Of a DNA stretch of 64,000 nt, positions 1 to 11,859 are shown piece after piece. The notes under the pieces are model-generated. The model saw only the letters and a program-made list of their open reading frames with translations. It made no database searches and was not told the origin of the DNA. This DNA is from Aegilops tauschii subsp. strangulata (lineage: Eukaryota > Streptophyta > Magnoliopsida > Poales > Poaceae): NCBI RefSeq assembly GCF_002575655.3, contig NC_053041.3, positions 376,943,054 to 377,007,053 on the forward strand, given 5' to 3'. Made by a program: the position numbers and the translations under genes. Numbering within the stretch: position 1 is the first letter of the stretch; every line of letters begins with the position of its first letter.

Positions 1-1
1 A

Positions 2-343
2 TTAACTGCTTTGGACACAGCTACTGTTGAGGCAGAATGGCCGCGTGAGCTCTTGATGGACTTGCCGGTTGTTGAAAAACCTGTACCGGCTATTCTTATG
101 AATTGTGATAACCAAACGGTTATCGCTAAAGTGAACAATTCTAAAGATAATGCAAAGTCATCAAGACACGTGAAGAGACGTTTGAAGTCTGTCAGGAAGT
201 TGAGAAACTCCGGAGTAATAACTGTTACGTATATACAAACAGACAAAAACCTGGCAGATCCCTTTACAAAGGGACTATCACGAAATGTGATAGATATTGC
301 ATCGAGGGAGATGGGTATGAGACCCATAGATGTTACACCATAG
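2..343 (+). pseudogene. Copia polyprotein, 3' end only (RNase H C-terminus), unit 0
   Basis: The frame is open from the window edge and ends at the TAG at 341-343. It matches the last 113 codons of the complete copy at 12869-16777 almost exactly, so it is the C-terminal part of the Copia RNase H domain. The fragment includes the DNQTVIAKV segment and the closing RPIDVTP residues. It is truncated only because the window starts here; whether the rest of this unit is intact cannot be judged. Confidence 0.9.
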
Positions 344-902
344 TAGTAACCCAACCTTTGTGATCGGAGATCCCGTGAATTAGGATCTGGGAAGAACAAG
401 CTATTGGTTAACTGAGGAGAGTAATAACTAATGATCGTCTCCAAGTGAGGATGCAAAACTCTCAGAGCTGTAAGGCTCAGATCTGTAAGGCAGGTTGGCA
501 ACATGCCTTAACGTGGTTCAATTGGCTATAATTAGCAAAGATGCTGTCCTACAGAGCAGTCTTGAAAGAACACACCTATATGAGTTCTGACTGTAAACGT
601 CGCAGTCTATGAGATTTGGGTGATCTCTTGTAAGCTCACGAAGAGACCAGGGAGTATGACGTATAAGCTCCAAACCGCGGGGTAGCCTACTGGCGGTCAG
701 GTACTGGTTAAGACTTTGAGTGAAACCTGTTCACACAAAACTAGCAATTCAAGGCATAGTCCATTGTCAAGTTGTGAATTGATGTAGCTTAAAGTTCTAG
801 GCAGAAGTTCAACTTAACAGTCTCTGCTGAAACACTGGTATATTAAACAAGTGGTGAGAGAAGGCAAATCTCTAAATGGGTATTTGAGATCTGGTGGGGG
901 AT
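344..902 (+). other. Copia 3' untranslated region and polypurine tract, unit 0
   Basis: This 559 bp non-coding spacer lies between the gag-pol stop and the next LTR. It recurs at 5816-6374, 11301-11859, 16778-17336 and 22253-22810. It ends in a polypurine tract GGTGGGGGA at 893-901, immediately before the LTR start TGTTAGAATT, which is where plus-strand DNA synthesis would be primed. Point differences between copies (for example GACTGTAAACG, GGCTGTAAGCG and AACTGTAAACG variants) help to tell units apart. Confidence 0.85.
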
Positions 903-1022
903 TGTTAGAATTAATGGGCTAGGCCCATAGCAATTTCTGAAATCTCATAGCCCATGTGTAAAATGGCAAGTGGTGGTGCTAAGTTTAGTCCCACCCCGGA
1001 AGTTGAAGAAGAGGTGGACCTC

Positions 1023-1030
1023 TTTATATA
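1023..1030 (+). promoter_or_regulatory. LTR TATA box (TTTATATA)
   Basis: TTTATATA lies about 120 bp into the LTR, followed about 12-28 bp later by the hairpin CACCAC-loop-GTGGTG. It is conserved in all five LTRs (for example near 6495, 11981, 17457 and 22931). A start of transcription near 1050-1060 is inferred. A second AATATATATAC run at 1349-1359 is an alternative. Confidence 0.55.
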
Positions 1031-1531
1031 GTGGGTTCTCTCCACCACCCTAAGTGGTGTGTGAGAAGGGAAAGGGAAAACCACACGCGCGCGCTCGCTC
1101 GCCTCGCCTCGCCTCGCCGGGCCAGGCCGTGGCAAGGCGAGGCGAGGCAAGGCGGCGCGTACATGCGACATGCGCGTGCATGGTCCGCCGAAATCCGGTC
1201 CGTCTCCTTGCTGGAGCGCAGCTTCCTTTTGCCGTTTTATTTTTATGTCTTGGCAGACAAGTTTTTGATTTCTTGTCCGGTAAGTATACGAATTACAAAC
1301 CGAGTCGGTTTGGGATTGTGATCGCGACACAATACCGCCTCTGGTCCTAATATATATACAGCTACCGGCTGCGGCCAGAGACACACCGAAAAACACCTAG
1401 GGTTTTGCCTCATCTCACAACTTGCGCCGCCGTCGTAGTCTGCTCCATCCCTAACGCCGACGTGCATCGGCGCGTGGGAGAGCAGGTCTCCGGAACCGTT
1501 CGTCTTTGCGATCCTGCACTGGGAGAGGACG

Positions 1532-1545
1532 AATTAGGTTTTTGG
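1532..1545 (+). other. LTR segment complementary to the site just inside the LTR (primer candidate)
   Basis: AATTAGGTTTTTGG is the exact reverse complement of CCAAAAACCTAATT at 1873-1886, which begins 3 nt after the LTR end. One G-U pair can extend the duplex towards the LTR boundary. The same 14-mer is present at 7014-7027, 12491-12504, 17966-17979 and 23460-23473. Its role as an RNA primer is inference, by analogy with the self-primed yeast element Tf1. Confidence 0.5.
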
Positions 1546-1872
1546 GAAGCACTGTGCGCGACTGCTCAAATTCGTCATCACGGGTCGTCTTCTGTCCAAG
1601 TCGGGCGGTGCTACTCATCGTCGTATTCATCGCCGTCAGCAGCAGATCGTCGCCAACATCGTCATCAACACCGTCGCACCCATAATAGCTAACGATCAGT
1701 ACGTCCAACATCCTCTGTTCATGTGTGTCTCTACAGCTATTGTTACATGTTTGCTGCTGTTATGCATGTCTTGTTGTTCTTCTAGTTTGCTAGATTATTG
1801 CATGCTAGTATCTCTTCTAGTCATGAATTATTTACTGGAATTAATGATGAACTTGCCTAATATTCCAACAAT

Positions 1873-1886
1873 CCAAAAACCTAATT
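1873..1886 (+). other. Primer-binding-site position without tRNA complementarity
   Basis: A tRNA-primed element should have a TGG-initiated sequence here, complementary to a tRNA 3' CCA end. Instead every unit has CCAAAAACCTAATT (also 7355-7368, 12832-12845, 18307-18320), which pairs with the LTR segment 341 nt upstream. The position, 2 nt inside the LTR and 24-25 nt before the likely gag start codon, is the canonical location of a primer-binding site. Confidence 0.5.
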
Positions 1887-1909
1887 ATAGGCAATTTCCT
1901 GAGTTAACT

Positions 1910-4900
1910 ATGGCTGGATTCGCTGATGCACTGAGGCCGGATAAGTTTACCGGTGTGCACTTTAAGAGGTGGCAGGTGAAGACCACGCTCTGGCTTACTG
2001 CTCTGAAAGTTTTCCACGCTTGTGTTGGTGCTCCAGAGGGAATGACTGACGAAGATCGGAGAAAATTCCAGGAAGCCAATACTATGTTTGTGGGATACAT
2101 TCTGAGTGTTCTTGCTGGCCGTCTGTGTCATGTGTACATGCACATAAATGACGGAAAGATTCTGTGGGATGCACTGAATGCAAAATTCGGTGCAACAGAT
2201 GCAGGCAGTGAACTGTACATCATGAAGAGTTTTCATGACTACAAGATGGTGAATAACCGTTCTGTGGTTGAACAAGCTCATGAGATACAGTGCATTGTGA
2301 AGGAACTTGAACTCCTTAAATGTGTTCTACCCGACAAATTCGTGGCTGGGTGCATGATTGCAAAGTTGCCTCCTTCATGGAGGAATTTCGCCACAACTCT
2401 GAAGCATAAGAGACAGGAGATATCAGTTGAAAATCTGATTGCATCTCTTGACGTTGAAGAAAAAGCTCGGGCTAAACATACTACTGAAAAAGGAGGTGAG
2501 GTTCAGCCTACTGCAACATGGTGCAGAGGTACCCACAGAACAAGAACAAAGGGAAGAACAAACCTGTTTTCAACAAGCCTACCAAGACTACTACCTTCAA
2601 GAAGAAGAAGTTCAACAAGGCTGAGCTAGAGTGCTACGCCTGTGGGAAGCCCGGACACTTTTCCAAGGAATGCCCTGAACGTGCAGACCGCAGAGGGAAA
2701 ACAAGCTCCAAGACTGTCAACATGGTGACCGCTAGCAATACTGATGGGTATGGTAATTTACCTATTGTGCTTTCAGTATTTCAATCATCTTCATGGTGGA
2801 TTGATTCGGGTGCTAACGTTCATATGTGTGCTGACATCTCCCTGTTTACTTCTTATCAGGTCGCAAGGGATTCTTCCGTCCTAATGGGGAATGGGTCACA
2901 TGCTTCTGTTCGTGGCATTGGCACGGTGGATCTGAAGTTTACTTCGGGAAAGATCGTGCAACTAAGGAACGTGCAGCATGTCCCTACTATGAACAAGAAT
3001 CTAGTTAGCGGCTCCCTTCTATGTCGAGATGGATTTAAGGTAGTTTTAGAGTCCAATAAAGTAATCGTGTCAAGATTTGGACAATTTATAGGAAAAGGCT
3101 ATGAGTGCGGAGGCTTGTTCCGCTTTTCCTTTCAGATTTTTGCAATAAGTCAATAAACAAATTTGTGCTAGTGTTAATGATGATGCAAGTATTTGGCACT
3201 CTCGTTTATGTCATATTAATTTTGATTTAATGTCTCGGCTATCCAGCATGAGTTTAATTCCGAACTTCACAGTTGCCAAAGGTTCTAAGTGCCATAGTTG
3301 TGTGCAATCGAAGCAACCTCGAAAGCCTCATATGGATGCCGAGGAGAGAAACTTAGCACCTCTAGAACTCATACATTCTGATCTTTGTGAGATGAATGGT
3401 GTGTTGACAAAAGGTGGAAAGAGATATTTCATGACTTTGACTGATGATGCGACTAGATTTTGCTATGTTTATTTGTTGCAAACTAAAGATGAAGCATTAG
3501 ACTACTTTAAAATCTATAAAGCTGAAGTTGAAAATCAACTAGAAAGAAAGATCAAGCGTCTTAGGTCCGATCGTGGTGGAGAGTATTTTCCCAAAGTTTT
3601 TGATGAATTTTGTGAGGAACATGGTATTATTCATGAGAGGACGCCTCCCTATTCACCTCAATCAAATGGAGTGGCCGAGAGGAAAAACCGCACATTGACT
3701 GACTTGGTGAATGCCATGTTAGACACTGCTGGTTTATCTAAGGCATGGTGGGGGGAGGCTCTATTGACTTCATGTCATGTCCTGAATAGAGTTCCCAACA
3801 ATAATAAGGAGAAAACCCCTTATGAGGAGTGGGTTGGGAGAAAACCATCACTTTCTTATTTGCGCACTTGGGGATGTTTGGCAAAGGTCAATATTCCTAT
3901 TCCTAAGAAACGCAAACTTGGACCAAAGACAGTGGATTGTGTCTTTCTAGGGTATGCTCAACGGAGCATTGCTTATAGGTTTTTAGTGGTAAAATCTAAA
4001 GTACCTGATATGCATGTTGATACTATAATGGAATCTCGTGATGCAACAATTTTTGAGTACATATTTCCTATGAAAGATATGCATAGCATTGCTAGATTTT
4101 CTTCTGAGATAATTCCTGAATCTAGTACAACTGATGAATATTTCGAACAATCACATGAGGAAGTCCTTGAGAAGGATAACAATGAAGTTCCTATAAGGAA
4201 CAAGAGACAAAGGATTGCAAAATCCTTTGGTGATGATTTCATTGTATACCTTGTGGACGACACACCCAAGACGATTGCATAAGCATATGCATCTCCGGAT
4301 GTAGATGATTGGAAAGAAGCTGTTCATAATGAGATGGACTCAATTCTTTCTAATGGAACTTGGGAACTAACTGATAGACCATATGGTTGTAAACCTGTGG
4401 GCTGTAAGTGGGTGTTCAAAAAGAAGCTAAAGCCTGATGGTACTATTGATAAGTACAAGGCGCGGCTAGTGGCCAAGGGCTACACTCAGAAAGAAGGCGA
4501 AGATTACTTTGACACCTATTCACCCGTTGCTAGAATGACCACCATTCGAGTGTTACTTTCCTTGGCTGCCTCTTATGGTCTTATCATTCATCAAATGGAT
4601 GTATAGACAGCTTTTCTCAATGGAGAGTTGGAAGAGGAGATCTATATGGATCAGCCTGACGGGTTTGTGGTAAAGGGTGAAGAGAGAAAGGTGTGCAAGT
4701 TGTTAAAATCTTTGTATGGTCTGAAACAGGCACCTAAGCAATGGCATGAGAAGTTTGAAAGAACTCTGACTTCTGCAGGATTTGTCATTAACGAGGCTGA
4801 TAGGTGTGTTTACTATCGCCATGGTGGGGGCAATAGTGTCATATTATGTTTGTATGTGGACGACATACTGATCTTTGGTACAGATATTAATGCAATTAAT

Positions 4901-5815
4901 GAGGTCAAGTCTTTTCTATCAAAGAGTTTTGACATGAAAGATCTGGGAGAAGCCGATTTAATTCTAAACATCAAACTTGTTAAGGATGAGAGTGGGATTA
5001 CATTAACGCAATCTCACTATGTTGAGAAGGTCTTGAACCGATTCGGTTTTATGGATAGCAAGCCTTCTCCAACACCTTATGATCCCAGCGTGACACTCAG
5101 AAAGAACAAGAAAGAAATGAGAGATCAATTAAGATACTCTCAAATTGTCGGTTCACTCATGTACTTAGCTAGCACTACAAGACCAGATATCTCTTTTGCT
5201 GTGAGCAAACTGAGTAGGTTCATGTCCAACCCGGGTGATGATCATTGGCATGCACTAGAAAGGGTCTTGCGCTATCTGAGAGGTACTATGAGTTACGGAA
5301 TTACTTATTCAGGGCATCCTGCTGTGCTAGAAGGATATAGTGATTCAAATTGGATCACCGATGTTGATGTACTCTACGCAACAAGTGGGTATGTATTTAC
5401 TCATGGTGGTGGTGCAGTGTCATGGAGGTCTTGCAAGCAAACCATATTGACAAGGTCAACTATGGAAGCTGAATTAACTGCTTTGGACACAGCTACTGTT
5501 GAGGCAGAATGGCTGCGTGAGCTCTTGATGGACTTGCCGGTTGTTGAAAAACCTGTACCGGCTATTCTTATGAATTGTGATAACCAACCGGTTATCGCTA
5601 AAGTGAACAATTCTAAAGATAATGCAAAGTCATCAAGACACGTGAAGAGACGTTTGAAGTCTGTCAGGAAGTTGAGAAACTCCGGAGTAATAACTGTTAC
5701 GTATATACAAACAGACAAAAACCTGGCAGATCCCTTTACAAAGGGACTATCACGAAATGTAATAGATATTGCATCGAGGGAGATGGGTATGAGACCCATA
5801 GATGTTACACCATAG
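1910..5815 (+). pseudogene. Copia gag-pol polyprotein, unit 1, broken
   Basis: Aligned to the intact copy at 12869-16777, this unit has three one-base deletions, at about 2514 (before the zinc knuckle), 3129 and 3158 (before the pre-integrase region). Together they shift and then restore the frame. It also has two nonsense codons, TAA at 4280-4282 and TAG at 4604-4606; the second replaces a lysine in the RT motif MDVKTAF. The domains remain recognisable: CX2CX4HX4C zinc knuckle, protease WWIDSGAN, integrase, RT with YVDDILIFG, and RNase H. It cannot make a full polyprotein. The start is placed at the ATG in AACTATGGCT, as in the other units. Confidence 0.93.
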
Positions 5816-6374
5816 TAGTAACCCAACCTTTGTGATCGGATATCCCGTGAATTAGGATCTGGGAAGAACAAGCTATTGGTTAACTGAGGAGAGTAATAAC
5901 TAATGATGTTCTCCAAGTGAAGATGCAAAACTCTCAGAGCTGCAAGGCTCAGATCTGTAAGGCAGGTTGGCAACATGCCATAACGTGGTTCTATTGGCTA
6001 TAATTAGCAAAGATGCTGTCCTACAGAGCAGTCTTGAAAGAACACACCTATATGAGTTCTGGCTGTAAGCGTCGCAGTCTATGTGATTTGGGTGATCTCT
6101 AGTAAGCTCAGGAAGAGACCAGGGAGTATGACGTATAAGCTCCAAACCGCGGGGTACCCTACTGGCGGTCAGGTACTGGTTAAGACTTTGAGTGAAACCT
6201 GTTCACACAAAACTAGCAATTCAAGGCATAGTCCATTGTCAAGTCGTGAATGGATGTAGCTTAAATTTCTAGGCAGAAGTTCAACTTAACAGTCTCTGCT
6301 GAAACACTGGTATATTAAACAAGTGGTGAGAGAAGGCAAATCTCTAAATGGGTATTTGAGATCTGGTGGGGGAT

Positions 6375-7352
6375 TGTTAGAATTAATGGGCTAGGCCCAT
6401 AGCAATTTCTGAAATCTCAAAGCCCATGTGTAAAATGGCAAGTGGTGGTGCTAAGTTTAGTCCCACCCCGGAAGTTGAAGAAGAGTTGGACCTCTTTATA
6501 TAGTGGGTTCTCTCCACCACTCTAAGTGGTGTGTGAGAAGGGAACGGGAAAACCACACGCGCACGCTCGCTCGCCTCGCCTCGCCTCGTCGGGCCGGGCC
6601 GGGCCGTGGCGTGGCGTGGCGAGGCGAGGCGAGGCGGCGCGTACATGCGACATGCGCGTGAATGGTCCGCCGAAATCCGGTCCGTCTCCTTGCAGGAGCG
6701 CAGCTTCCTTTTGCCGTTTTATTTTTATGTCTTGGCACACAAGTTTTTGATTTCTTGTCCGGTAAGTATATGAATTAGAAACCGAGTCGGTTTGGGATTG
6801 TGATCGCGACACAATACCGCCTCTGGTCCTAATATATATACAGCTACCGGCTGCGGCCAGAGACACACCGAAAAACACCTAGGGTTTTGCCTCATCTCAC
6901 AACTTGCGCCGCCGTCGTAGTCTACTCCATCCCTAACGCCGACGTGCATCGGCGCGTGGGAGAGCAGGTCACCGGAACCGTTCGTCTTTGCGATCCTGCA
7001 CTGGGAGAAGACGAATTAGGTTTTTGGGAAGCGCTGTGCGCGACTGCTCAAATTCGTCATCACGGGTCGTCTTCCGTCCAAGTCGGGCGGTGCTACTCAT
7101 CGTCGTATTCATCGCCGTCAGCAGCAGATCGTCGCCAACATCGTCATCAACACCGTCGCACCCATAATAGCTAACGATCAGTACGTCCAACATCCTCTGT
7201 TCATGTCTGTCTCTACAGCTATTGTTACGTGTTTGCTGCTGTTATGCATGTCTTGTTGTTCTTCTAGTTTGCTAGATTATTGCATGCTAGTATCTCTTCT
7301 AGTCATGAATTATTTACTGGAATTAATCATGAACTTGCCTAATATTCCAACA
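6375..7352 (+). repeat. Copia array LTR 2
   Basis: The LTR is 978 bp with the same TGTTAGAATT...TATTCCAACA ends. The preceding spacer 5816-6374 is the 3' UTR with the polypurine tract. It shares the variant CTTGGCACACAAG with LTR 4, while LTRs 1, 3 and 5 read CTTGGCAGACAAG. The GC-rich hairpin at about 6558-6640 carries three GGGCC units. Confidence 0.93.
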
Positions 7353-7391
7353 ATCCAAAAACCTAATTATAGGCAATTTCCTGAGTTAACT

Positions 7392-10300
7392 ATGGCTGGA
7401 TTCGCTGATGCACTCAGGCCGGATAAGTTTACCGGTGTGCAATTTAAGAGGTGGCAGGTGAAGACCACGCTCTGGCTTACTGCTCTAAAAGTTTTCCACG
7501 CTAGTGTTGGTGCTCCAGAGGGAATGACTGATGAAGATCGGAGAAAATTCCAGGAAGCCAATACTATGTTTGTGGGATGCATTCTGAGTGTTCTTGCTGA
7601 CCGTCTGTGTGATGTGTACATGCACATAAATGACGGAAAGATTCTGTGGGATGCACTGAATGCAAAATTCGGTGCAACAGATGCAGGCAGTGAACTGTAC
7701 ATCATGGAGAGTTTTCATGACTACAAGATGGTGAATAACCGTTCTGTGGTTGAACAAGCTCATGAGATGCAGTGCATTGTGAAGGAACTTGAACTCCTTA
7801 AATGTGTTCTACCCGACAAATTCGTGGCTGGGTGCATGATTGCAAAGTTGCCTCCTTCATGGAGGAATTTCGCCACAACTCTGAAGCATAAGAGACAGGA
7901 GATATCAGTTGAAAATCTGATTGCATCTCTTGATGTTGAAGAAAAAGCTCGGGCTAAACATACTACTGAAAAAGGAGGTGAGGTTCAGCCTACTGCTAAC
8001 ATGGTGCAGAGGTACCCACAGAACAAGAACAAAGGGAAGAACAAACCTGTTTTCAACAAGCCTACCAAGACTACTACCTTCAAGAAGAAGAAGTTCAACA
8101 AGGCTGAGCTAGAGTGCTACGCCTGTGGGAAGCCCGGACACTTTTCCAAGGAATGCCCTGAATGTGCAGACCGCAGAGGGAAAACAAGCTCGAAGACTGT
8201 CAACATGGTGACTGCTAGCAATACTGATGAGTGTGGTAATTTACCTATTGTGCTTTCAGTATTTCAATCATCTTCGTAGTGGATTGATTCGGGTGCTAAG
8301 GTTCATGTGTGTGCTAACATCTCCCTATTTACTTCTTATCAGGTCGCAAGGGATTCTTCCGTCCTAATGGGGAATGGGTCACATGCTTCTGTTCGTGGCA
8401 TTGGCACGGTGGATCTGAAGTTTACTTTGGGAAAGATCGTGCAACTAAGGAACGTGCAGCATGTCCCTACTATGAACAAGAATCTAGTTAGCGGCTCCCT
8501 TCTATGTCGAGATGGATTTAAGGTAGTTTTAGAGTCCAATAAAGTAATCGTGTCAAGATTTGGACAATTTATAGGAAAAGGCTATGAGTGCGGAGGCTTG
8601 TTCCGCTTTTCCCTTTCAGATTTTTGCAATAAGTCAATAAACCAAATTTGTGCTAGTGTTAATGATGATGCAAGTATTTGGCACTCTCGTTTATGTCATA
8701 TTAATTTTGGTTTAATGTCTCAGCTATCCAGCATGAGTTTAATTCCGAACTTCACAGTTGCCAAAGGTTCTAAGTGCCATAGTTTTGTGCAATCGAAGCA
8801 ACCTCGAAAGCCTCATAAGGCTGCCGAGGAGAGAAACTTGGCACCTCTAGAACTCATACATTCTGATCTTTGTGAGATGAATGGTGTGTTGACAAAAGGT
8901 GGAAAGAGATATTTCATGACTTTGATTGATGATGCGACTAGATTTTGCTATGTTTATTTGTTGCAAACTAAAGATGAAGCATTAGACTACTTTAAAATCT
9001 ATAAAGCTGAAGTTGAAAATCAACTAGAAAGAAAGATCAAGCGTCTTAGGTCCGATCGTGGTGGAGAGTATTTTCCCAAAGTTTTTGATGAATTTTGTGA
9101 GGAACATGGTATTATTCATGAGAGGACGCCTCCCTATTCACCTCAATCAAATGGAGTGGCCGAGAGGAAAAACCGCACATTGACTGACTTGGTGAATGCC
9201 ATGTTAGACACTGCTGGTTTATCTAAGGCATGGTGGGGGGAGGCTCTATTGACTTCATGTCATGTCCTGAATAGAGTTCCCAACAATAATAAGGAGAAAA
9301 CCCCTTATGAGGAGTGGGTTGGGAGAAAACCATCACTTTCTTATTTGCGCACTTGGGGATGTTTGGCAAAGGTCACTATTCCTATTCCTAAGAAACGCAA
9401 ACTTGGACCAAAGACAGTGGATTGTGTCTTTCTAGGGTCTGCTCAACGGAGCATTGCTTATAGGTTTTTAGTGGTAAAATCTGAAGTACCTGATATGCAT
9501 GTTGATACTATAATGGAATCTCGTGATGCAACATTTTTTGAGAACATATTTCCTATGAAAGATATGCATAGCATTGCTAGATTTTCTTCTGAGATAATTC
9601 CTGAATCTAGTACAACTGATGAATATTTCGAACAATCACATGAGGAAGTCCTTGAGAAGGATAACAATGAAGTTCCTATAAGGAACAAGAGACAAAGGAT
9701 TGCAAAATCCTTTGGTGATGATTTCATTGTATACCTTGCGGACGACACACCCAAGACGATTGCAGAAGCATATGCATCTCCGGATGTAGATGATTGGAAA
9801 GAAGCTGTTCATAATGATATGGACTCAATTCTTTCTAACGGAACTTGGGAACTAGCTGATAGACCATATGGTTGTAAACCTGTGGGCTGTAAGTGGGTGT
9901 TCAAAAAGAAGCTAAGGCCTGATGGTACTATTGATAAGTACAAGGCGCGGCTAGTGGCCAAGGGCTACACTCAGAAAGAAGGCGAAGATTACTTTGACAC
10001 CTATTCACCCGTTGCTAGAATGACCACCATTCGAGTGTTACTTTCCTTGGCTGCCTCTTATGGTCTTATCATTCATCAAATGGATGTAAAGACAGCTTTT
10101 CTCAATGGAGAGTTGGAAGAGGAGATCTATATGGATCAGCCTGACGGGTTTGTGGTAAAGGGTGAAGAGAGAAAGGTGTGCAAGTTGTTAAAATCTTTGT
10201 ATGGTCTGAAACAGGCACCTAAGCAATGGCATGAGAAGTTTGAAAGAACTCTGACTTCTGCAGGATTTGTCATTAACGAGGCTGATAGGTGTGTTTACTA

Positions 10301-11300
10301 TCGCCATGGTGGGGGCAATAGTGTCATATTATGTTTGTATGTGGACGACATACTGATCTTTGGTACAAACATTAATGCAATTAATGAGGTCAAGTCTTTT
10401 CTATCAAAGAGTTTTGACATGAAAGATCTGGGAGAAGCCGATGTAATTCTAAACATCAAACTTGTTAAGGATGAGAGTGGGATTACATTAACGCAATCTC
10501 ACTATGTTGAGAAGGTCTTGAACCGATTCGGTTTTATGGATAGCAAGCCTTCTCCAACACCTTATGATCCCAGCGTGACACTCAGAAAGAACAAGAAAGA
10601 AACGAGAGATCAATTAAGATACTCTCAAATTGTCGGTTCACTCATGTACTTAGCTAGCGCTACAAGACCAGATATCTCTTTTGCTGTGAGCAAACTGAGT
10701 AGGTTCATGTCCAACCAGGGTGATGATCATTGGCATGCACTAGAAAGGGTCTTGCGCTATCTGAGAGGTACTATGAGTTACGGAATTACTTATTCAGGGC
10801 ATCCTGTTGTGCTAAAAGGATATAGTGATTCAAATTGGATCACCGATGTTGATGTACTCTACGCAACAAGTGGGTATGTATTTACTCATGGTGGTGGCGC
10901 AGTGTCATGGAGGTCTTGCAAGCAAACCATATTGACAAGGTCAACTATGGAAGTAGAATTAACTGCTTTGGGCACAACTACTGTTGAGGCAGAATGGCTG
11001 CATGAGCTCTTGATGGACTTGCCGGTTGTTGAAAAACCTGTACCGGCTATTCTTATGAATTGTGATAACCAAACGGTTATCGCTAAAGTGAACAATTCTA
11101 AAGATAATGCAAAGTCATCAAGACACGTGAAGAGACATTTGAAGTCTGTCAGGAAGTTGAGAAACTCCGGAGTAATAACTGTTACGTATATACAAACAGA
11201 CAAAAACGTGGCAGATCCCTTTACAAAGGGACTATCACGAAATGTGATAGATATTGCATCGAGGGAGATGGGTATGAGACCCATAGATGTTACACCATAG
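7392..11300 (+). pseudogene. Copia gag-pol polyprotein, unit 2, one nonsense codon
   Basis: The reading frame is intact except for a TAG at 8277-8279. It replaces the first Trp of the protease motif WWIDSG (residue 296 of the copy 3 numbering), three residues before the catalytic Asp. Integrase, RT (YVDD) and RNase H downstream are open to the normal stop. A neighbouring Asn in DSGAN is Lys. One G-to-A change accounts for the loss, so gag could still be produced from the first about 295 codons, while protease, integrase and RT would need readthrough. It shares the RNase H-region residues NQ and LK with unit 4. Confidence 0.93.
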
Positions 11301-11859
11301 TAGTAACCCAACCTTTGTGATCGGAGATCCCGTGAATTAGGATCTGGGAAGAACAAGCTATTGGTTAACTGAGGAGAGTAATAACTAATGATCGTCTCCA
11401 AGTGAAGATGCAAAACTCTCAGAGCTGTAAGGCTCAGATCTGTAAGGCAGGTTGGCAACATGCCTTAACGTGGTTCTATTGGCTATAATTAGCAAAGATG
11501 CTGTCCTACAGAGCAGTCTTGAAAGAACACACCTATATGAGTTCTGGCTGTAAACGTCGCAGTCTATGAGATTTGGGTGATCTCTAGTAAGCTCACGAAG
11601 AGACCAGGGAGTATGACGTATAAGCTCCAAACCGCGGGGTAGCCTACTGGCGGTCAGGTACTGGTTAAGACTTTGAGTGAAACCTGTTCACACAAAACTA
11701 GCAATTCAAGGCATAGTCCATTGTCAAGTTGTGAATGGATGTAGCTTAAAGTTCTAGGCAGCAGTTCAACTTAACAGTCTCTGCTGAAACACTGGTATAT
11801 TAAACAAGTGGTGAGAGAAGGCAAATCTCTAAATGGGTATTTGAGATCTGGTGGGGGAT

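Larger units (their letters stand above)
903..1870 (+). repeat. Copia array LTR 1
   Basis: The LTR is 968 bp. It starts TGTTAGAATT and ends TATTCCAACA, which form an imperfect terminal inverted repeat with TG...CA ends. The end is fixed by the last array copy, where homology stops at exactly this base. It contains a TATA box (1023-1030), a short hairpin CACCAC/GTGGTG (1041-1058), a GC-rich expandable hairpin (about 1086-1160), a strong splice-donor-like CCG|GTAAGTAT (GT at 1280-1281), a second TATA-like run (1349-1359), and the segment complementary to the internal boundary (1532-1545). Confidence 0.93.

Noticed and set aside
911..1396. Several overlapping open frames in both directions in the GC-rich part of each Copia LTR
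   Set aside because: Low-complexity GC-rich repeats avoid stops by composition. Lengths and frames change between LTR copies.
5401..5976. Antisense open frame of 191-200 codons over the Copia RNase H and 3' UTR, present in four units
   Set aside because: Most of it mirrors the sense RNase H frame, and the units are too similar for its openness to be evidence of selection. No known motif.
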